Source of the DNA: Streptomyces ficellus
Lineage (GTDB): Bacteria > Actinomycetota > Actinomycetes > Streptomycetales > Streptomycetaceae
Assembly (NCBI RefSeq): GCF_030406405.1
Contig: NZ_JAUEPL010000005.1
Coordinates: 62,001-126,000, forward strand
Direction of reading: 5' to 3'
DNA: 64,000 nucleotides
Of the stretch, positions 9,144-19,500 are shown piece after piece. Made by a program: the position numbers and the translations under genes. The notes beneath the pieces were generated by a model. It saw nothing but the letters and a program-made list of their open reading frames with translations. It was not told where the DNA came from and searched no databases. Numbering within the stretch: position 1 is the first letter of the stretch; every line of letters begins with the position of its first letter.

Positions 9144-12100
9144 CGGACGCATCGTCACCTTCTACTCCTACAAGGGGGGAACGGGGCGGACGATGGCCCT
9201 GGCCAACACGGCGTGGATCCTCGCCGCGAACGGCAAGCGGGTCCTGGCCGTCGACTGGGACCTGGAGGCCCCCGGCCTGCACCGGTTCTTCCACCCCTTC
9301 CTCGACCCGTCCACGCTCGGTGCCACCACCGGCGTCATCGACCTGATCACCGAATACGCCTGGGCCGCCACCAGTCCCGCGCAGCGGCCCGACGACTGGC
9401 ACCGCGACTACGCGCGCATCCAGCCCCACGCCGTCTCCCTCACCCCGGAGAACCTCGGCTGGGAGTTCCCCGACGGGGGCACCCTCGACTTCGTCTCCGC
9501 GGGCAAGCAGAACCGCGAATACTCCGCCACCGTCTCCACCTTCGACTGGGACAACTTCTACGACCGGCTCGGCGGCGGACACTTCTTCGACGCGCTGCGC
9601 GACGACATGAAGGCCCACTACGACTACGTCCTCATCGACAGCCGCACGGGCCTGAGCGACATCGCCGACATCTGCACGGTGCACCTGCCGGACGCGCTGG
9701 TCGACTGCTTCACCCTCAGCGACCAGTCCATGGACGGCGCCGCCGCCGTCGCCCGGCAGATCGACGAGCGGTACGGCGGGCGCGGCATCCGGATCTTTCC
9801 CGTACCGATGAGGATCGACGAGGGCGAGAAGGAGAAGGCGGATGCCGGACGGGCGCTGGCGCGGCTGAAGTTCGACGGTTTCCCGACCGGGCTGACCGGG
9901 GAGGAGCTGGCCTCCTACTGGGGCGCGGTGGAGATTCCGTACCGGCCGTACTACGCGTACGAGGAGACCCTCGCGACCTTCGGGGACGACGCGGGGATCG
10001 CCAACTCGCTGCTGTCCGCCTTCGAGCGGCTCACCGCCGTGATCACCGACGGGCGCGTCACCTCCATGCCCACGGTCGCCGAGGAAGTACGGCTGCGCAT
10101 ACGTGACGCGTTCACCCGGCGCCGGCCCGCCATGCCCGCCGACCTGTTCCTGTCGTACGTCGCCGAGAACCGGATGTGGGCCGACTGGATCGAGTCGGTG
10201 CTCACGCGGGCGGGCTTCCGTGTCGTGCCGCGCGACGTCTCGGCCGACCCCGCGACGTCGGGCGGCGATGTTCTGCGGGCCGCCGAGAACGCCACCCGCA
10301 CGGTGGTCCTGCTGTCCAGCGCCTACCTCAAGTCCGCGCGGGCGGTGGACGTGTGGGAGCGGGCCGCCGCCGACGACCCCGGCGCCGGGCGGCGCCACCT
10401 GCTGCCGGTGCGGGTCGGGGACGTCCGGCTGACCACCCCGTACATCGACCGCAACCCGGTCGACCTGTTCCGGCTCGACGAGACGCACGCCACCGCCGCG
10501 CTGCTGCGCGCCCTGGACCGGCCCGTCAAGCTCAACGAGGGCGTGCCGCCCGGGCCGCGCTTCCCCGGGACCGTGCCGAAGATCTGGAACGCGCCGCCCC
10601 GCAACCCCGGCTTCACCGGCCGCTCCGTGGTCCTGGAGCGGATGCGCGACCAGCTCGGGGGAGGGATGGCCGTCGTCCTGCCCCAGCCGCAGACGCTGTA
10701 CGGGCTCGGCGGCGTCGGCAAGACCCAGGTCGCGCTGGAGTATGTGCACCGCTTCATGGCCGACTACGACCTGGTGTGGTGGATCCCCGCCGAGCAGACC
10801 GACGGCGTGATCGCGTCGCTGGCCGAACTGGCCGTCCGCCTCGGCGCCCAGGGCGGCGAGGACATGGCCGCCGCCTCCCAGGAGGCCATCGACCTGCTGC
10901 GGCGCGGTATTCCCTCCCACCGGTGGCTGCTGGTGTTCGACAACGCCGACGACCCCGATCAGCTGAAGCGGTTCTTCCCGACCGGTGGCCACATTCTGGT
11001 CACCTCCAGGAACCAGACGTGGTCGCAGTACGGCGACGCGCTGCCCGTGGACGTGTTCCTGCGGGAGGAGTCCATCGAACACCTCCAGCGCCGGGCCAAG
11101 GGGCTGAGCGTCGAGGACGCCGACCAGGTCGCCACGGCCGTCGGTGACCTGCCGCTCGCGGTCGAGCAGGCGGCCGCCTGGATCGCGGAGACGGCCACGC
11201 CCGTCGCCGCGTACCTGGAGCAGCTGGAGCAGGCCGCCGCGCGCACGCTGGCGCTCAACCAGCCGGCCGGCTATCCCGAGCCGGTCGCCGCGACCTGGAA
11301 CGTGTCCATCGAACGGCTCAAGGAACGCTCACCGGCCGCCGTGCGGCTGCTCCAGCTGTGCGCGTTCTTCGCGCCCGAGCCGATCCACGCCAACCTGCTG
11401 TACAGCAAGGAGATGATCGAGGCGCTCAAGCCGTACGACCCGTCGCTCCAGGAGAAGCTGGTGCTGGGGCGGGTGATCCGGGAGATCGGGCGGTTCGCGC
11501 TGGCCAAGGTCGACCAGGTGTCCAACTCCATACAGGTGCACCGGCTGGTGCAGGCGGTGATCCGCTCGCAGCTGTCGGAGGAGGAGCAGAGGCAGGCCCG
11601 GCACGCCGTGCACCGCATCCTGGCGGGGGCGCGGCCCGATGACGACGAGCCGATCGACAACCCGGAGACATGGGGCCGGTTCGCCACCATCTGGCCGCAT
11701 CTGGGCACGTCCGAGGCGCGGTTCTGCAAGGAGCCGGAGACCCGGCGGCTGCTCATCGACCGCGTGCGCTACCTGTGGAAGCGGGGGGACTGGCAGACCG
11801 CGTGGACGCTCGGCAGCGAGCTGCGCGAGGCGTGGAAGGAGATGCTGGGCGACCGTGATCTGCAGTACCTGTACCTGCGGTTCCACCTGTCCAACATCCT
11901 GCGCTCGCAGGGGCGGTACGTGGAGGCGCGTGAGCTCGACGAGGTGACGCTGGAGCGGCAGCGGGAGGTGCTCGGGCCCTCGCATCCGCACACGTACATG
12001 ACGACGAGCGGCCTGGCGATGGACCTGGGGACGCTCGGGGAGTACGGCAGGGCCATGGAGCTGGCCACCGAGGCGCACGAGGGCTTCAGCGAGATCTTCC

Positions 12101-13059
12101 ACGAGTCCCACCCGCGCACCCTCGCCGCCGCCAACAACCTCGCGCTGAACCTGCGCATGGTCGGGCAGTACGCCCGGGCGCGCGAGATCGACCAGGAGGT
12201 CTTCGACCGGCGCACCGAAGTGCTCGGGCCCGACCACCCCTACACCCTGTCTTCGGCCACCTCGCTCGCCCGCGACCTGCGGGAGGTCGGGCGGTACGAG
12301 GACTCGGTCGCCCTGCTCAGCCGTACGTACGCCACCTACAAGGAGACCCTCGGCCGCGCCTTCCCCGGCACGCTGGCGGCCGCCAAGTCGCTGGCCGTCT
12401 CCCTGCGCAGGGCCGGCCTGCTGGACGACGCGCGACGGCTCACCACGGCCACCCGCAACCGCTACCGGGCGAAGTACAGCTCGGCCAACCCGGACTCGCT
12501 GGCCTGCGACCTGAACCTGGCGGCGGACCTGTTCGCGGCGGGTGAGCCGGTGGCGGCGCGGGACCTGGCCCAGGAGGTCGTCGACCAGTACCGGAAGGTG
12601 CCGGGGGAGCGGCACCCCTACACGCTCGCCGCGATCAACAACCTGGGCATCTACCAGTGGGGGTGCGGAGCCCCGGAGAGCGCGGAGCAGCTCCTTGAGG
12701 GCGCGCTGCGGATCATGCGGGAGGTGCTCGGTGAGCGGCATCCGTACGCGCTCTTCTGCACCGTGAACCTGGCGAACGCCAGGGCCGACGTGGGGGAGTT
12801 CGAGGAGGCGCTGCGGATCGAACGGCGGACCGTGGGCGCGTTGCGGGAGGTGCTGGGCGGGCACCACCCGGAGGTGCTGGGCGTGGCGTCCAACATGGCC
12901 GTCACGCTGGGCGCGCTGGGGCGCAAGGAGGAGGCGGCGCGGCTGCGGGCGGAGACGGCGGCGGAACTGGCGCGGCAACTGGGCGACGAGCACGCGCTGG
13001 CCCGGCTGGCGCGGGAGGAGCGGCGCGTGCACCGGGACCTGGAGCCGTTGGCGGTGTGA
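9127..13059 (+). CDS. fxsT: FxsT: ParA-like P-loop, TIR, NB-ARC and TPR protein
   Basis: 1310 residues from ATG 9127 (GAGGACTTGG upstream, overlapping fxsC). In order: a ParA/MinD-type ATPase (YSYKGGTGRT at 11-20, DWDLEAPG, VLIDSRTG); a TIR-like domain from about 339 (DLFLSYVAENRMWADWIE, VVLLSSAYLKS); an NB-ARC STAND NTPase with Walker A GLGGVGKTQ near 525 and LLVFDNAD; a winged-helix region; and TPR repeats from about 900 to 1300 (LGP.HP.T......A..L...G). This is FxsT, the regulator/receptor-like member of FxSxx systems, built like plant and bacterial STAND immune receptors. What it senses is unknown. Confidence 0.9.
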   Translation: MTASRDGRIVTFYSYKGGTGRTMALANTAWILAANGKRVLAVDWDLEAPGLHRFFHPFLDPSTLGATTGVIDLITEYAWAATSPAQRPDDWHRDYARIQPHAVSLTPENLGWEFPDGGTLDFVSAGKQNREYSATVSTFDWDNFYDRLGGGHFFDALRDDMKAHYDYVLIDSRTGLSDIADICTVHLPDALVDCFTLSDQSMDGAAAVARQIDERYGGRGIRIFPVPMRIDEGEKEKADAGRALARLKFDGFPTGLTGEELASYWGAVEIPYRPYYAYEETLATFGDDAGIANSLLSAFERLTAVITDGRVTSMPTVAEEVRLRIRDAFTRRRPAMPADLFLSYVAENRMWADWIESVLTRAGFRVVPRDVSADPATSGGDVLRAAENATRTVVLLSSAYLKSARAVDVWERAAADDPGAGRRHLLPVRVGDVRLTTPYIDRNPVDLFRLDETHATAALLRALDRPVKLNEGVPPGPRFPGTVPKIWNAPPRNPGFTGRSVVLERMRDQLGGGMAVVLPQPQTLYGLGGVGKTQVALEYVHRFMADYDLVWWIPAEQTDGVIASLAELAVRLGAQGGEDMAAASQEAIDLLRRGIPSHRWLLVFDNADDPDQLKRFFPTGGHILVTSRNQTWSQYGDALPVDVFLREESIEHLQRRAKGLSVEDADQVATAVGDLPLAVEQAAAWIAETATPVAAYLEQLEQAAARTLALNQPAGYPEPVAATWNVSIERLKERSPAAVRLLQLCAFFAPEPIHANLLYSKEMIEALKPYDPSLQEKLVLGRVIREIGRFALAKVDQVSNSIQVHRLVQAVIRSQLSEEEQRQARHAVHRILAGARPDDDEPIDNPETWGRFATIWPHLGTSEARFCKEPETRRLLIDRVRYLWKRGDWQTAWTLGSELREAWKEMLGDRDLQYLYLRFHLSNILRSQGRYVEARELDEVTLERQREVLGPSHPHTYMTTSGLAMDLGTLGEYGRAMELATEAHEGFSEIFHESHPRTLAAANNLALNLRMVGQYARAREIDQEVFDRRTEVLGPDHPYTLSSATSLARDLREVGRYEDSVALLSRTYATYKETLGRAFPGTLAAAKSLAVSLRRAGLLDDARRLTTATRNRYRAKYSSANPDSLACDLNLAADLFAAGEPVAARDLAQEVVDQYRKVPGERHPYTLAAINNLGIYQWGCGAPESAEQLLEGALRIMREVLGERHPYALFCTVNLANARADVGEFEEALRIERRTVGALREVLGGHHPEVLGVASNMAVTLGALGRKEEAARLRAETAAELARQLGDEHALARLAREERRVHRDLEPLAV

Positions 13060-13099
13060 CGGGGCGGGGTGCGCTCCGGCGCCGGGCGCCGGGTGCGGC

Positions 13100-13966
13100 T
13101 CAGTGGTCGAGGAGCCAGGTGAGGACGCGCGGCAGGGCGTGCAGGGCGTCGAAGTGGGCGGCGGCCGGTTCCAGGACGGCTGTCGCGCCCGGGATGCGCT
13201 GGGCGAGCCAGCGGGAGTGGCCGACCGGTGAGAACACGTCCTGCTCGCCGTGCCAGAGCAGCACCTCGCCCGGAATGTCCGCCGGGTCGAAGCCCCAGGG
13301 GCTGCAGAAGGCCAGCGCGTCATCGATCCAGCCGTACGCCGAAGTGCGCAGCGCCTCCCGGTAGTTGCGCAGCAGCATGGATCTGACGCCCGCGTCCGAG
13401 ACCACCATCCGGTCGGAGGCGGTCAGCTCCCGGCGCAGGTCGTCCAGGAGCCGCACCGGGTCCTTGCGGATCTCATCGGCGCGTGGTGTGAGGCGGGCGG
13501 CGACGCCCTCCGGGTCGAGCGTCGCGGTGGTGTACTCGGTGACGTTGGACGCCGCCATGCCCTCGAACCAGTCCAGCCCGTCCGCGTCCCGTGGCGCCAG
13601 CGTCACGAGCGCGGCGGTACGCGTCACCCGGTCGGGGAGCAGGGCCGCGCAGGCCAGTGCGTGCGGGGCGCCGCCGGAGCGGCCCACCACCGCGAACCGC
13701 TCCAGACCGAGGGCGTCGGCGATGTCCGCCACGTCCGAGGCGACGGAGGCGACGCTGCGCCCCGCCAGCCGGTCGGAACCGCCGTAGCCGGGGCGGTCGT
13801 AGGCGATCAGTTGCATACCGCGCTGGTAGAGCACCATGCCGCGTGGAGCCGGGCCGAGCCTGCTGCCGGGCGTGCCGTGCAACAGGAAGACCGGACGGCC
13901 CTGCGGGTCCCCCAGGCGCTCCACCATCAGATGCCGGCCGTCCGCAGCGCGCACCCGACGTCGCAA
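13100..13966 (-). CDS. alpha/beta hydrolase
   Basis: 288 residues with the alpha/beta hydrolase fold: HGTPGS oxyanion loop, YDRPGYGGSD, nucleophile elbow GRSGGAPHA (Ser), acid near HGEQDVF and a late His (AAHFDALHALP). The start is taken as TTG 13966 because GGAGG ends 7 bases upstream of it on this strand; ATG 14008 is an alternative that lacks a ribosome site. Substrate unknown. It is convergent with fxsT and divergent from the second protease gene. Confidence 0.8.
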   Translation of the reverse strand: MRRRVRAADGRHLMVERLGDPQGRPVFLLHGTPGSRLGPAPRGMVLYQRGMQLIAYDRPGYGGSDRLAGRSVASVASDVADIADALGLERFAVVGRSGGAPHALACAALLPDRVTRTAALVTLAPRDADGLDWFEGMAASNVTEYTTATLDPEGVAARLTPRADEIRKDPVRLLDDLRRELTASDRMVVSDAGVRSMLLRNYREALRTSAYGWIDDALAFCSPWGFDPADIPGEVLLWHGEQDVFSPVGHSRWLAQRIPGATAVLEPAAAHFDALHALPRVLTWLLDH

Positions 13967-14126
13967 GCCCCCGCCTCCTTCGCTGTAGGTCCCTCGATGA
14001 TTACCCATCAGGGTGCCCGTGTCTCCTGTCGTGACGTGTTCCGCGTTCGCAAACGGCAACCGCCCCGGAATGGTGGGTGCTCCGGGGGCACGGCGTGAAG
14101 GTCGCGTGCGCGTCCTGAGTTCGACC

Positions 14127-14156
14127 TTGTGTGCTACCGGCCGGTATCGGGATAGT
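14127..14156 (+). promoter_or_regulatory. putative promoter with palindromic operator upstream of protease gene
   Basis: TTGTGT (14127-14132), an 18-base spacer and GATAGT (14151-14156) form a sigma-70-like promoter. The spacer holds a perfect 12-bp palindrome TACCGGCCGGTA at 14135-14146, typical of TetR-class operators. It lies 68 bp before the start at 14224. Repressor not identified. Confidence 0.5.
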
Positions 14157-14223
14157 GGGCTGCCCATCCTCCGTGTCCAGGGCACCCCACGCGCCCGGAC
14201 ACGGCCCCCACAGGAGGTCGAAG

Positions 14224-15309
14224 TTGAAGCACCGACGCATACCCAAAAGGCGTGCGGCGTTCGCCGGTGGAGCCGCGGTGGCTCTGCTGGGAGCGGGAAT
14301 CACCTTCCAGACTGCGAACGCCAGCGAGGAACCGCCGCAGTTCACCGTGAAGACCCTGTCGGTGGCCGCGGCGGGAGATCTCGCCTCGACACTGGAGAAG
14401 ACGCTCGGCGGCGACGCGGGCGGGTCCTATTACGACGCCGGGTCCAGGACGCTGGTCGTCAATGTGGCGGACGCGGCCGCGGCCGACTCCGTACGCACGG
14501 CCGGCGGTGAGGCGAGAATCGTCGAGCACACGCTGGCCGAACTGGGCGAAGCCCGGCAAACCTTGAAGAACCGGGCGACCATACCGGGGACGTCCTGGGC
14601 CGTCGATCCGGTGACCAACAAGGTGGTCGTCACGGCCGACCGTACGGTCAAGGGCGCGTCGCTGGACCGGCTGACGCAGGTCGTGAAGGGGCTGGGGACG
14701 AAGGCGGAACTGAAGCGCACGGCAGGCGAGTTCAGGCCCTTCATCGCGGGCGGTGACGCGATCCACTCCGGCGGCGGGCGCTGTTCGCTCGGGTTCAACG
14801 TCGTCAAGGACGGGCAGCCGCACTTCATCACCGCCGGCCACTGCGGCGACACGGGCAGCCAGTGGTCCGAGACCGGAGGCGGCCCGGCGATCGGCACCAT
14901 GGTCGACTCGCAGTTCCCCGGCAACGACTTCGCGCTGGTCAAGTACGACGGTGAGACCGCGCATCCGAGCGCGGTGGACCTCTACGACGGCGGCACGCAG
15001 GCGATCACCAAGGCGGCCGAGGCCACCGTGGGGATGCGGGTGGTCCGCAGCGGGTCGACCACCCAGGTGCACGAGGGCAAGGTCACCGGCCTGAACGCCA
15101 CCGTCAACTACGGCAACGGCCAGGTCGTCGAGGGGCTCGTCCAGACCGACGTCTGCGCGGAGCCGGGAGACAGCGGTGGCTCACTGTTCTCGGGTGACGC
15201 CGCGATCGGGCTGACCTCGGGCGGCAGCGGCGACTGCTCGTCGGGCGGGGAGACGTTCTTCCAGCCGGTGACGGAGGCGCTGACGGCCTTCGGGGCGCAG
15301 ATCGGCTGA
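14224..15309 (+). CDS. secreted streptogrisin-type serine protease with long propeptide
   Basis: 361 residues from a TTG start at 14224, chosen for the AGGAGG at 14213-14218 and because it opens directly into a signal peptide (KHRRIPKRR then AAFAGGAAVALLGAGITFQTANA). A long propeptide follows (about 35-180, alpha-lytic pro-domain type with TSWAVDPVTNKVVVTADRTV). The mature S1 protease has His in TAGHC, Asp in GNDFALV and Ser in GDSGGS. The longer propeptide sets it apart from the paralogue at 2614 and fits streptogrisin C/D-like enzymes. Secreted, extracellular; probably autocatalytic. Confidence 0.9.
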   Translation: MKHRRIPKRRAAFAGGAAVALLGAGITFQTANASEEPPQFTVKTLSVAAAGDLASTLEKTLGGDAGGSYYDAGSRTLVVNVADAAAADSVRTAGGEARIVEHTLAELGEARQTLKNRATIPGTSWAVDPVTNKVVVTADRTVKGASLDRLTQVVKGLGTKAELKRTAGEFRPFIAGGDAIHSGGGRCSLGFNVVKDGQPHFITAGHCGDTGSQWSETGGGPAIGTMVDSQFPGNDFALVKYDGETAHPSAVDLYDGGTQAITKAAEATVGMRVVRSGSTTQVHEGKVTGLNATVNYGNGQVVEGLVQTDVCAEPGDSGGSLFSGDAAIGLTSGGSGDCSSGGETFFQPVTEALTAFGAQIG

Positions 15310-15313
15310 GTTC

Positions 15314-15377
15314 TCTTCCGGTCTTCCGGTCTTCCGGTCGTGTGCTCTGCCGGTCTGCCGGTCTTCCGGTCTTCCGG
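15314..15377. repeat. 8-bp tandem repeat array
   Basis: Eight consecutive 8-bp units fill 64 bp. Five read TCTTCCGG, two TCTGCCGG and one (15338-15345) is degenerate. It lies between the protease stop and the terminator hairpin. Likely replication slippage; no function seen. Confidence 0.85.
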
Positions 15378-15407
15378 CGGGATCCCGGACTTCGGTCCGG
15401 GATCCCG
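15378..15407. terminator. bidirectional terminator hairpin
   Basis: Perfect 12-bp stem CGGGATCCCGGA/TCCGGGATCCCG with a CTTCGG loop, a very stable tetraloop-type hairpin, placed between two convergent genes. Confidence 0.85.
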
Positions 15408-15412
15408 TCGTG

Positions 15413-16417
15413 TCAGGCCCTGTCCTCTTTCCTGCGGACCGCCGACATCACCAGGGTGACCACGGTGCCGACCACCGCCCAGATGGCCAGGACCTGCATC
15501 GCGCCGGAGAGCGCGTTGCCCTTGAAGTACGCGATCGAGCGCGCCGCCCAGGTGCCCGCGCCCGGCGGCAGGGCCGGGCCGATCGTCCGCCAGAAGTCGG
15601 GCAGCATCGGGGCCGGGAAGGCCCCTCCGGCGGACGGGTTGCCCGCGATCACGATCAGCAGGACCGCCAGGCCGATGCCGATGACGCCGGTGAGCGCCTG
15701 GAGTGCGAGGGTGATCGCGCCCACCGCGAAGACGACCAGGGCGCCCAGGCCCCACAGCCCCAGCACGCTGCCGGGCAGGGCGCCGAGGAGGGGCCCGACG
15801 ATGACCGCGCCGCCCAGGCCCCCGGCGATCGCGGAGAGCGCGATCACGGCGAGCCGGATGATCGCGCGCTGGGGGTTCGAGGGGCGGGAGCCCGCGCTGA
15901 TCGCCAGGATCGACGCGCAGAGATAGCCGCCCACGCACCAGCCGACGACGAGGTAGAAGGCGGACAGGCCGTCGAAGTCCTCGGGGGAGGCCGGGGCCAC
16001 GTCGACCGTGCGGACCGTGCGCTGCTGGGCCTGTTCCAGCTGGGTGGTGATCCGGGTCAGGGCGTTGGCGAGGACCGTTCCGCCGCCGGAGGCGACCAGC
16101 AGGGTGTCGGTCGTGCCGCGCGGGTCGATGATCAGTGCGCCGTCGATCTCCCGGTTCAGGATCTGGCGGCGCGCCTCGGCCTCGTCGCGGACCACGCGCG
16201 GGTAGAGCGGATCGCCGGGCAGGTCCGCCAGCCGTTCGGCGGCCTGGGTGGCGGCCGGGCCGGGGGCCACCACACCGAAGGGCACGTCGGTCGGCCTGGG
16301 CTTGTGCAGGGCGCCCACGTAGGACGCGATGAACAGCAGCTGCAGGGCGAGCACCCCGATGACCAGCAGGGCGGCTCGGGGCGTGACGGCGCTCTTCACC
16401 TCATCGACGAGCTTCAT
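15413..16417 (-). CDS. DUF3533/ABC-2-like integral membrane protein
   Basis: 334 residues. One N-terminal TM helix (about 14-36) precedes an extracytoplasmic domain of about 130 residues, then five C-terminal TM helices (about 165-325) rich in Gly/Ala. This YhgE/Pip/DUF3533 layout resembles permease subunits of ABC-2-type exporters and the SNG1 family. No ATPase gene is adjacent, so a transport role is only suggested by topology. ATG start at 16417; convergent with the protease gene. Confidence 0.65.
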   Translation of the reverse strand: MKLVDEVKSAVTPRAALLVIGVLALQLLFIASYVGALHKPRPTDVPFGVVAPGPAATQAAERLADLPGDPLYPRVVRDEAEARRQILNREIDGALIIDPRGTTDTLLVASGGGTVLANALTRITTQLEQAQQRTVRTVDVAPASPEDFDGLSAFYLVVGWCVGGYLCASILAISAGSRPSNPQRAIIRLAVIALSAIAGGLGGAVIVGPLLGALPGSVLGLWGLGALVVFAVGAITLALQALTGVIGIGLAVLLIVIAGNPSAGGAFPAPMLPDFWRTIGPALPPGAGTWAARSIAYFKGNALSGAMQVLAIWAVVGTVVTLVMSAVRRKEDRA

Positions 16418-16557
16418 GCCCCCACGCTCGGGGGCGCTCCCCGTTCATGCAGGTGGGGTGGGCTGAATGGCGGATTCCTATCCTGTCGTACACCCGTTCG
16501 AACGTGGTCTATGGTGGTAGTGGGGGAGGTGAGACCGGATTGATCCAGGAGGTGCGG

Positions 16558-19500
16558 GTGCCAGGGTTCACGCATCTGCACACCGTTTCGGGCTTCTCCC
16601 TGCGGTACGGGGCCTCTCACCCGGAGCGGCTGGCGGCGCGCGCCGCCGAGCGCGGCATGGACGCCGTCGCCCTGACCGACCGCGACACCGTCGCGGGCGC
16701 GGTCCGGTTCGCCACGGCCTGCGCCAGGGAAGGCGTCCGGCCGCTGTTCGGGGCCGACCTCGCCGTGGGGGAGCGGGATACCGGGTCCTCGCCCACCGAG
16801 CGCCGCCGTACCCCCGTGCGCGGCGGTGCCTTCGTCGACGAGTCGGCGCCCCGTGTGGTCTTCCTCGCCCGCTCCCGGGAGGGCTGGGCCACGCTGTGCC
16901 GGCTGATCAGCGCCGCGCACGCGGGAGAGGGCTCCCCGCTGCTGCCGTGGGGGGAGAACCACGGCGACGGTCTGACCGTGCTGCTCGGACCCGACTCCGA
17001 GGTCGGCCGCGCGCTCGGTGCCGGCCGCCCCGACCGCGCCGCCCGGCTGCTGGCGCCGTGGCGCGAGGTGTACGGCGACGCCGTGCGCCTGGAGGTCGTC
17101 CACCACGGCCGCACCGGCACCGGCCCCGGCTCCCTGCGGCAGGCCGCCCGCACCCTCGGCTTCGCCGCCGAGCGGGGTATGCGCGCCGTGCTGACCAACG
17201 CCGTGCGGTACGCCGACCCCGGCCTCGGCCCGGTCGCCGACGTCCTGGACGCCGCCCGGCGCCTCGTACCGATCGACCCGCGCAAGGGGCTCGACAGCGG
17301 GGAGCGGTGGCTGAAGGACCCGGCCGCGATGGCGGCCTGCGCCCAGGCGGTCGCCGAGGCCGCCGGGCTGCGCCGCGACACCGCGCACCGGCTGCTGGCC
17401 ATGACCGAGGAGACCGCCGCCGCGTGCCTGGTCGACCCCGAGGACGACCTCGGCATCGGCACCGTCCACTTCCCCGAGGCCCACCTCGTCGGCGCCGGCC
17501 GGCGCACCGCCGAGCGGGTGCTGCGCTCGCGCTGCGCCGCCGGGATGGTGCTGCGCGGCCACGACCGCAAGCACGCGTACTGGACCCGCCTGGAGGACGA
17601 GCTGCGCACCATCGAGCGGCTCGGCTTCGCCACGTACTTCCTCACCGTCGCCCAGGTCGTGGACGACACGCGGCAGATGGGCATCCGGGTCGCCGCGCGC
17701 GGCTCCGGCGCCGGGTCGCTCGTCAACCACCTCCTCGGCATCGCCCACGCCGACCCCGTCGAACAGGGCCTGCTCATGGAGCGCTTCCTGTCCGTGCGGC
17801 GGCCCGCGCTGCCCGACATCGACATCGACGTGGAGTCCGCGCGCCGCCTGGAGGTCTACCGCGCGATCCTCGGCCGCTTCGGCCCCGAGCGGGTCGCCGC
17901 CGTCGCCATGCCGGAGACCTACCGGGTGCGTCATGCCGTACGGGACGTGGGCGCCGCGCTGTCCATGGACCCGGCCGACATCGACCGGATCGCCAAGTCC
18001 TTCCCGCACATCCGCGCCCGGGACGCCCGCGCCGCGCTGGACGAGCTGCCCGAGCTGCGTGAGCTGGCGGGGGAGCGGGAGAGGTACGGGAGGCTGTGGG
18101 AGCTGGTCGAGGCGCTGGACGCACTGCCGCGCGGCGTCGCCATGCACCCGTGCGGAGTGCTGCTCTCCGACGCCTCGCTGCTGCGCCGTACGCCGGTGGT
18201 GCCGACCAGCGGCGAGAGCTTCCCCATGTCGCAGTTCGACAAGGACGACGTCGAGGAGCTCGGGCTGCTCAAGCTCGATGTGCTCGGCGTACGGATGCAG
18301 TCGGCGATGGCGCACGCGGTCGCCGAGATCCAGCGGGCGAGCGGCGAGGTCGTCGACATCGACGACCCGGCACAGGTGCGGCCCGGCGACCCCGCCACGT
18401 ACGACCTGATCAGGTCGGCCGAGACGCTCGGCTGCTTCCAGATCGAGTCGCCGGGCCAGCGCGATCTGGTCGGGCGGCTCCAGCCGTCCACCTTCCACGA
18501 CCTGGTGGTCGACATCTCGCTGTTCCGGCCGGGCCCGGTCGCCGCCGACATGGTGCGGCCGTTCATCGAGGCCCGTCACGGGCGGGCGCCGGTCCGCTAT
18601 CCGCACCCGGATCTGGAGGACGCGCTGCGGGAGACGTACGGGGTCGTCGTCTTCCATGAGCAGATCATCAAGATCCTCGACATCATGACCGGCTGCGGGA
18701 GGGAGGAGGCCGACGCGGTACGGCGCGGGCTGTCCGACCCCGAGTCGCAGGGCCGGATCAAGGTCTGGTTCGAGCGGAGTGCGAAGGCCAAGGGGTACGC
18801 GGCCGATGTGGTCGCGCGGACCTGGGAGATCGTGGAGGCGTTCGGCAGTTACGGGTTCTGCAAGGCGCACGCGGTGGCCTTCGCCGTACCGACGTACCAG
18901 TCGGCGTGGCTGAAGGCGCATCACCCGGCGGCCTTCTATGCCGGTTTGCTCACGCATGATCCTGGTATGTACCCCAAGCGGCTGCTGCTGGCGGACGCCC
19001 GGCGGCGCGGGGTGCCGGTGCTGCCGGTGGATGTGAACCGATCGGCGGTCGCCCATCAGATCGAACTGGTGTCCGGTTCCCTGGGGAAGTGGGGCCTGCG
19101 GCTGGCCCTTTCGGACGTCCACGGCATCAGCGAGGCGGAGGCCGCGCGGATCGAGGCCGGCCGGCCGTACGCCTCGCTGCTGGACTTCTGGGAGCGGGCC
19201 CGCCCCAGCAGGCCCGTCGCCGAACGGCTCGCCCAGGTCGGCGCGCTGGACGAGTTCGGCTCCAACCGGCGCGACCTGCTGCTGCACCTCGCCGAACTCC
19301 ACCGCCTCCAGCGGGGATCCGGCTCGTACGGCGACCAACTCCCGCTCGCGGGCGGCCGGAAGGCCGCGCCCATCGGGCTGCCTGACCTGAACGACGAGGA
19401 GCGGCTCAGCGCCGAGCTGGGCGTGCTGTCCATGGACGCCTCGCGGAATCTGATGAGCGATCACCAGGCGTTCCTGGCCGAGCTGGGCGTCGTGTCCGCG

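Noticed and set aside
13056..13364. Plus-strand frame after fxsT
   Set aside because: Lies antisense to the alpha/beta hydrolase gene, which has clear family motifs.
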